Source: Asterias rubens (Eukaryota > Echinodermata > Asteroidea > Forcipulatida > Asteriidae). Taken from it: a stretch of DNA of 64,000 nt. Both the position numbers and the translations under genes were made by a program. Positions 40,201 through 49,200 of the stretch are shown here, piece by piece. The notes below the pieces were generated by a model. That model had not been told where the DNA came from. It searched no databases and worked only from the letters and a program-made list of their open reading frames with translations. The stretch covers positions 5,022,001-5,086,000 of the forward strand of contig NC_047082.1 of assembly GCF_902459465.1 (NCBI RefSeq). The letters are read 5' to 3'. Position 1 is the first letter of the stretch; each line of letters opens with the position of its first letter.

Positions 40201-43200
40201 AACCTTTCAGTCGGAAATCATATTTTGTGGATGGTTCTAAGCCACTGATGTTGCTGTGCATATCTGATGGTTCTATATCAACCGATTGAAATGAGCTGTT
40301 TGGACTGAAGTTGGTGTCATAAGGTTTTGCCAGCACCCTGTATGAGAGCTGTACATTGTTTGTCAAATTGGAAACGATAAAAACACAATTATAGATGCTC
40401 ATATTATGTTTTAAACAAAATTTACGGTTGTGTATTTGCTAAACATTCCACCAGGGCATGATGACTTTGTATTTGCAATGGTTGGAGATACTGAATTCCT
40501 TTTAGATCAGAGACGATGCAACATATAGCCCGTTTAAATTGGCGAACTCCAACCTAGAGTCAGTGTGTATTGGTAAGTTTATGTATCGTATGGATTTACA
40601 CGTACATCGACCTCAAAATCTAAATCTGAGGTCTCGAAATCAAATTCGTGAAAAATTACGTCTTTCTACAGAAAAGTACGTTACCTCAAAGGGAGCCGTT
40701 TCTCACAATGTTTTATACGATCAACCTCCCCCCATTACTCGTTACCAAGTAAGGTTTTTTGCTTATAATTATTTTGAGTATTTACCAACAGTGTCCACTG
40801 CCTTTAAGTTACTGTTGCAAAGAAATTATCATTTTATTCAGTCTCGAAATTATGTATAATTGGATTGACAAAGATACATTAATCGGATTGAATCGGATGC
40901 TATGAAGACTCACTTTGTATTTAGTTATCACACCGTTTCTTTGATCACATGGTATTTCACTCCATTTAACTGCCACACTATGCTTCGTTGCTGATGTACT
41001 CGTGAAATCTGTTGGAGATCCCGAAGGCTCTAAAATAGTAATTTTAACACAAGAATCAGCAATTAGGTTAACTGTTTACATCCTTTTGCTAAAACTTAAA
41101 CATTTTGCATCTGTCACGATGAAAGAAAGTATCATAGGCTTTTAATCTAAACCTGAACATTAAATCATAATTTTCCCTCTACAGTAATATCGTCGGACGT
41201 AGAGGTCAAAGTGCTACAAACTTTGAAGGATCACTCGGTTGGTTTCCTTCAGAAAGATTTCACATCAAAAGAAATTAGAGCAGATGTACCCTATTGTTAG
41301 GGTCATGCTACTTTGGATAGTTTACAAGTTGGCCCATTGGACTCCGTTCAGAACCACATTTACCCTTAGTCATTGATTTTCCTGGCGATATCGGCACTGA
41401 AAAAAAAAACCCGGCTCTTGCTTCCAAATTGTTCATTTTGCATGCAGTACCTGCTGCCCTCATGGTTTTTCTAAATTGTCGGTGAAAGTTGCGTATAATG
41501 GACTTATGCCTTTTACCAAAACATGCGCAAAGTCGTTGCTACTCCAAACTCCAAAGTTTACACTTTACCTTTAATTTTCTTCATCCAAAAAAACAGCAAA
41601 AGTCAAATTAGTCCTCATAAACCACATGTAAGTTATTGAGGATCAGTATTTTCGAAGGAATATTAAAATGAGGGCGTTGCTAACCCTTGGGGTTTTGATT
41701 TCCGAGAGCTCCTGGGAACAGATAAAATTCTTATCGGAGAAGTCAATAAGAAGAGCATGATTTATAGAAAATAAAATTGTTTTATCTTCATTAGGCAGAC
41801 AAAAAGAAGTCTGAATTCAGATAAAAGTCTTAAAGTTCCCATATCACAAACTCACCCTTCTCAGGTGTTCTCAATTCGATATGATCCTCAGTCTGAGCTA
41901 CCCCAAGTCCTGCCTCATTCCTGGCAAGAACACGAACCTTGTAGATTGAATTGGCCTCTAAAGATGAATCGGGATGTGGTACATAAGACTGCATCTCTGT
42001 TGTGTTGTGTAGAGTTTCAAACTCCCCAGCCTCCTCTTGGCAAAGAATTCTCTCTACCAGTTGATATTGTACCGCATAGTCAATAACAGGACACTTGTTT
42101 TGAGGAGCTTTCCATGTAATGGTTCTGCTTGGAAGTACCCTCAAACTGACTTGGTAGATCACTGCAACAGGAACTGGGGGTGAATGTTACACAATTTAGT
42201 TTTTCATAATTGTCAATGTCATGTAACAAGTGGTGTCCTGACCAATGAGTCAAGCACACTGTACTCAAGCTATGGCGTTTCCGACCAGTACAGTGTGGAT
42301 TTGATTGCCGGTCTTGACACGTGTTTTGTAAAAGGCATTGAACACGTTTGGTAATTACTCAAAATAATTGGTAGCATAAAAACTGACTTGGTAACTAACA
42401 ATGGAGAGCTTTGATTGTATAAAACATTATAAGAAACGGATCCCTCTGAAGTGAAGTAGTTTTTGAGAAACACGGTAACACCATGTATGTCCTTTGTGTC
42501 AGCTAGAGTTGGTTACTTAGAGATCTGCCTTGCAATTTATATTTTATCACCGCCAAGTTGTTGTTTTTTGGTTTTTTTTTCGGGAAACTTCTTTGACAAC
42601 CAAACATGTGCAGTGCCATTATTGTCCTCTGGATGTGACGTAAAGTGGTAGGTCCGTGTGTTGTGTAATACACCTAAAAGAACCCAGACACTTCGTTACA
42701 AAAAAACTTGAACAAAAAGGGAAATGGTCTTTGCCCACCTCTCTGGTGGCTGAATGCAGTAGGACTTCGGATAGCAACGTATTCAACAAAATTATGTTAA
42801 TTGTTTGTATACAATATTGTTTACCTTTTGATGATTTTGACTTAATGTTTTACCTTCTAGTATTCCTGCGATGGCATAATGGTAACTAAACTGGTGAACT
42901 CAAGACATTTCTTTTCCCCACCCATCCTAGTTTGTTTGTTTTTCTTCTGTTGTCATAGTCTCATGTAAAGCGCTCTGTTCTCCGTAGAGCGCTATATAAA
43001 TGCTTCATATTATTATTATTATTATTATTATAATTTGGAAAGTTTTTGTTAAAGGTTTAACAACATAAGACTGTTGTTTGCCATTCTTACCGTAACACAT
43101 TCTGCAGTTTGGATGAATGCCAATCTGACCATACGGACAAGAGTCTGCAAAACAAAAGTTGTTTTAAAAATCTTGGTTATTTTTTTTTGATATTTTCAGT

Positions 43201-46200
43201 TATTCTCTTGGCTCACGGCCTTGGGAAATTAAAATCACAAGGCATGTTGCAATTAGAACATGACGGAAAACTGACTTGGTGACCTGCCAACTGCTCGATT
43301 GAGGAACAAAGTAATAAAAATGAGAAAATGAAACAACATTTTGATGAGCTGAGCGACTGGGGTTGAGCTTGTTGAAGGCGTTAGCGTCAGCATTTTGTCA
43401 CCCCAAAATTTTCAAACTTATCAAAGTCAGCTGCGGGGAAGGACATCATCTATTTCAAATTGTACTTTTTCAAGGTCAGCTTACATTATAGTTCGTTTGG
43501 TAATTACAAATGTATTGTCTTAAATCAACAGCAGAAATGAAAGAAAGAATGGAAATTGAGTGGTGTAAATTAAATGTGTACTCACTTTGGCAGTTTTCAC
43601 CTCTAAATCCTCTCTCACAGAGTACACCAGTTTGGCATGCACCAGAAACTCTGTTACAAGCTCCACCACCAGCACAATGACACTCCATGGCACAGTTAAT
43701 TCCAAACCACCCATTGGAACAGTCTGTATGAGGGAATCACCCAAAGTGGGTTTAGAAACAATGCGGGATGTGAAAATACCAGAATTAATACCAGTGCCAA
43801 TTCTTAAAGGCACTTGAAGGATTACTCCAAATAATTTTCAGCTGTGATAACGAATATTCATGTTGGTTTTACCCATGTAAAAAGTAGTATTTTATATATA
43901 GGTCTGTCATTAATATGACATCTCTACTCACCCTCGCAATTCACTCCTGTGAAGCCAGATTTGCAATTACTGCCTGGGGTGCAAGTACCAACTGTACTGT
44001 TACAAGCTGAATTTTCACAGCGACATTCCAAAGAGCAACCTGCGCCATACATACCATCTGGGCAACCTAAATGAGAGAAGTCAGTGAGAGAAGCTGCAGG
44101 TGTTTATACTCACAATAGAAATTGAATAATATTAAAGAATATCAATGAATACCAATTGTTGTGGCCGAGCGATCGTATTCATCGGACCCAAGCTCCGGTG
44201 TTGTCAGGAGCAGAGTGTGGGTTCCAATTCCGGTCATGACATCACCCCTTGAGGGTAAAGTCGGGGGTAAATGAAGTGCATTCTGCCCTACCAACCAGCC
44301 TCCTATATAGTGGATGATATCCTTGCATACATCCTTTCAAACTGTGAATGGTTGGGGGTAGGGGGGGGGGGGTAAAGTTCACTGCTTCATCCCCAGGTGG
44401 GGCATCAACGTGCCCCCATGGCAGTTTATCTGGGTCGATAGCCCTAACTAGTTATGTGTAGCCATAAACCTTGTAGTTGCCATCCGACCTTGTGAGTTTG
44501 GTGATATCCCATAAAGGAAGTATTTAAAAGAGGAAACCAACAAGGTTTGTCCTGAGTCTTCCCCTTACCCTAGCTCAACCCATGATTTGGTTCCCAGGCC
44601 ATTCTCAGCATAATAATTCTCATACAAGTTAAATAAACACTTTTTGCTGCAAGCATTATTTTTAATAAACAAATTCATTTTTAAATGCATTTTTCCCCCC
44701 ATCTAATTTACAGCTTCATATTTTCATAATAGTCCGCTAAAATTATATTAAGACTTCAAAGAAACATTTTCAGTTTCCGATAATCACCCCCAACTGTGAA
44801 GAACGTGCTCCGAATTTTATAGATCAAACTTTTGTCTAAGCTAGCAATTTAATCCGCATTTTGTGAGCAATATGACACACATTTTGTCGTATTAACAAGA
44901 AGACGAAACATTTCACAAGACGGAACAATGAATGATATAAAAATATATCCCTTCCTCTCTGGCTAGGTTTAAGGAACAAGGAATAAAGAAATCATTTTCT
45001 TGTTTCCTTTCGGGTGGGTTTAAGGAGCACTGGATTGAATGATATATCTCTTCCTATTTTAGCTGGTTTTATGCAAACACTCACCCCATATACTTAAAGG
45101 AACACGTTGCCTTGGATCGGTCGAGTTGGTCTTTGAATAGCGTTTGTAACCGTTTGTTATGAAATGCATATGGTTAGAGAAATGTTTAAAAAGGAGAATA
45201 CAATCATGGGAGTCAAGAATTTGACTCCCATAAATGGCGTTCTTGTTTGTCGACGAGGTGAAAGGAAAACCACATCCACCACCCCACATCCGTTATATGG
45301 ATTCTATAACAAATGGTTACAAACACTTTGCAAAGACCAACTCGACCGATCCAAGGCAGCGTGTTCCTTTATTACCGCCCGAACCACAATCAGACTCCCT
45401 TTCCCCAATGATGAATCATACATTGTCAATAAACGATGTGCGTTTATCTTCGATATTATGATGCACAAAATACTATTTTGGAGAAAAAAAATGGCAAATT
45501 AGTTAACTTAAACAAAAAGGAATAAATCAAAAGACTGTTAACAACAAAAAGTACACCAACTTATTAGGTTGTTTCTCCAGCAATTGTGTAAAGTAGCCTA
45601 TTTTTGAAACTTTTCTGAAAAGAAAAGTTGCTTTTTCCAAAAACAGTGGGGATAAATAAACATGTTAATAACACTAGATTGTGTATTGATTTGATCTGTC
45701 TTGCCATGACTTTCAATAGGAACTTTTTCATACCTTGTTGTTTACAATTTGGACCTGTGAAGCCAGCAGCGCACGTACAGCCAAAAGGATCCGGAAGACA
45801 AAGTTGATTGCCAAGGCAACCATTATCCCAGTTAACGGTGCATCGGATACCACAGTCTTGACCAAAGCAGTTGTTGTTATGCACTGTGGAAATATTAGAA
45901 TAAATCGATTATCAATTGTTATTTGGCTTAATACTTTTATTGCCAGCTTTAAACTAACTCTTAGAACTGACATAAGATGAAAGATGGATTGGAAAAAGAG
46001 TAGTGCCCCACCTCAACATCTTCGTTTGTGTGTGTTCATGTCATTCCTTTGTATAATTATAACACACAAAAAACCTTCTTCTTGACAATCAAACATCCAC
46101 CAAGTCATCTTAAATAATTCTTCACATGATAATGTGTTCATTAGTTTATCTTAAAGTCACCTGGAAATGGAATTTTAATTTTTTTTTTTTCAAACATAAG

Positions 46201-49200
46201 AGTATATATGTTTGGTAACAATAAAACAATTATTTATATGTTAAAAAAATAGATAAAGTTGTTTGGGGGTTGACTCCGCCTACCCCTTTTGTGCCGTCAA
46301 TCGATGCAGACTTTGACTTGATGCGTACAGTAAACACATGTGCAAAGTACATGCAAGTCCAAGTCGTGAGCTGGAACTTTTCGAAAAAAAATGTTTTCTT
46401 GCATTTTTCCGGCAATGCCGACCAAGTGTATTGCTGCTGGATGCAGCAAAACAACTAAAGATGGGGGTCAGTCTGCATGGCTGGTCAGACTCACAAGAGC
46501 AATAGTGCCTAGTGGTCCGGTCCGACGTCGGTGCGGCATCTAAATATAGCTCAAGCCCTAAATGTAGCCTGACCTAAATGTAGCCCCGAACATGTACCTA
46601 AATGTACCCCGGACCTTAATGTAGCCCCAAACATGTTCAGCTCTGTGCAGTATTTTTCCTTCAAATATCGCGCCTCGATTGACGCCACGGACAGCGCCCT
46701 CATGGGTGGGGGCCTACTCATAAATTTGTAAAAAAGATAAGAACTATTTTTTTAGAACCTTAGTTAACTGTTTATTCTCATTCCACTCATCAAAACACAT
46801 ATATTAGTGACAAAAGCTTTATTTTGACATTTACCACTTCCAGGTGACTTTAAACTGTGGTTCAGAATTGTGTTTACGTTTGTGACTTACCAGATCGACA
46901 ACGGACACCGCTAAATCCTGGAGCGCAGATACAATCACCAGTCTTATCGTCACACTGACCGCCATTGTAGCAGAATGGACAGTCATTATTACATGATGGA
47001 CCCCATTTATTGGGAGAACACTCTGAAAAAGAAATGAATAAAACTTGTCTGTTTTATTGTTTATTCATGTCAACTAAAAATGGATTGCATAATATGAATC
47101 TTTAAAATGGGCAATGACCATCATGATGATTAGGAGTTGTAAGCTTTGATTATGAAGTGTGGGTGCATATGGACAGTCATTATTACACGATGGACCCCAT
47201 TTATTGGGAGAACACTCTGAAAAAGAAATGTATTAAACTTGTCTGTTTTATTGTTTGTTCATGTCAACTAAAAATGGATTGCATAATATGAATCTTTAAA
47301 ATGGGCAATGGCCATCATGATGATTAGGAGTTGTAAGCTTTAATTATGAAGTGTGGGTGCATATGTTATTAGTTACATTTTGTGGCAGTAGAAGAAGCTG
47401 ATCTAAGAAGTTTTAAAGCTTCAAAGTTGAAATATTCAAAAACAAGTATAATGGGATCTGAACTTCTGTCGGCAAGTTCTTATCATAAAATAATTAGTGA
47501 TGAGGTGGTAAAGACGATTGTATTCCAAAAGTACAATACCCGTTTTTGAAACATGACCTGTTTTCAGTAAAGTGTTCATTATAAAGGTTGTAGTTTATTA
47601 TTACTATTTTTATTTTCATATGAATATCAACAGTCTAATTGACTAGTCAAGACAACTAAGAGAAAGAAGTCTTTGGAAACTTACGTCTCACAAGAAGTTT
47701 CATAAGTGCATGGTTCTGTAGATGATGTCTGCCATTTATGAAGCATTCATAGATACCAGCATGATGGAGTTGAACATTAAGGATACTGATGCTTGATTGG
47801 CCATTCCATGCAGTGACGTCATCACCATTGTGTCTCCATCGAAGCTCAGACAGTAATCCGTAATGCTGTGTCATTGTCAATGTTACATCCTCTCCAGCAC
47901 TCGTAGTCAAGGTGGATGAGGCTGGAGATACATCACCTACAATCAATAATAGGCTCAGTTATAGACCGTTATATAACTGTGTCATTGTCAATGTTACATC
48001 CTCTCCAGCACTCGTAGTCAAGGGGGATGAGGCTGGAGATACATCACCTACAATCAATAATAGGCTCAGTTATAGACCGTTATATAACTGTGTCATGTCA
48101 ATGTTACATCCTGTCCAGCACTCGTAGTCAAAGTGGATGAGGCTTGAGATACATCACCTACAATCAATAATAAGCTCAGTTGATAGACCGTTATATAACT
48201 ATGTCATTGCCAATGTTACATCCTCTCCAGCACTCGTAGTCAAAGTGGATGAGGCTGGAGATACATCACCTACAATCAATAATAAGCTCAGTTGATAGAC
48301 CGTTATATAACTATGTCATTGCCAATGTTACATCCTCTCCAGCACTCGTAGTCAAGGTGGATGAGGCTGGAGATACATCACCTACAATCAATAATAAGCT
48401 CAGTTGATAGACCGTTATATAACTATGTCATTGCCAATGTTACATCCTCTCCAGCACTCGTAGTCAAGGTGGGTTAGGCTGGAGATACATCACCTACAAT
48501 CAATAATAAGCTCAGTTGATAGACCGTTATATAACTGTGTCATTGCCAATGTTACATCCTCTCCAGCACTCGTATAGTCAGGTGGATGAGGCTGGAGATA
48601 CATGATTACGTAGAAAACATTTGTTTAAATCAACATCTGTTTTTTGTATTTTTTATTTTTTATTTTCTTTTTAAATTTTTAATGGAAAACAAAAAGGCTT
48701 TGTCGTAAAAGTGGGTTATATAAAACAAGCCTTTATAAGAAGTATTTTCAAAAATCGTGAACTATTATACACAACAGAAACCCACACCATGTACCTTTTA
48801 GTGGGACAATTGAATCAGTTTAACGGGACATCAGTAATTTCAAACTTTTACCATCGACTCCATTTCGGAGATGAAAACACATTTCGTGTTTAAAGAACAC
48901 GTTCCTTGCGTTCCTTACCATTTCCACGCAAAAGAATTGTCGTTATCTTTACAGTTTCTTGTGAGCTGAAAATACAGTTGTAAGCACCGAATCGTTTCGC
49001 CCCAAGTGTGTCCGGCACGCCATAAAGTCTAGCACTGACTGAAGGAACTGAATGATCTCTCGCACTTCCTTCAGTTGGTAAATTACTGCCACTGCCAGTG
49101 TCTAGAACACGCTCAAAGGAGACTTCTGCACCGGTGTCTCTACCGCTTTTGTAGCCACCAATAAAATGCAATATAGGAGTATCATCGTTTGCATAAAGCT

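Noticed and set aside
47171..47217. Second copy of EGF exon 4 as an extra exon
   Set aside because: Only the first ~46 bp are present and there is no donor.
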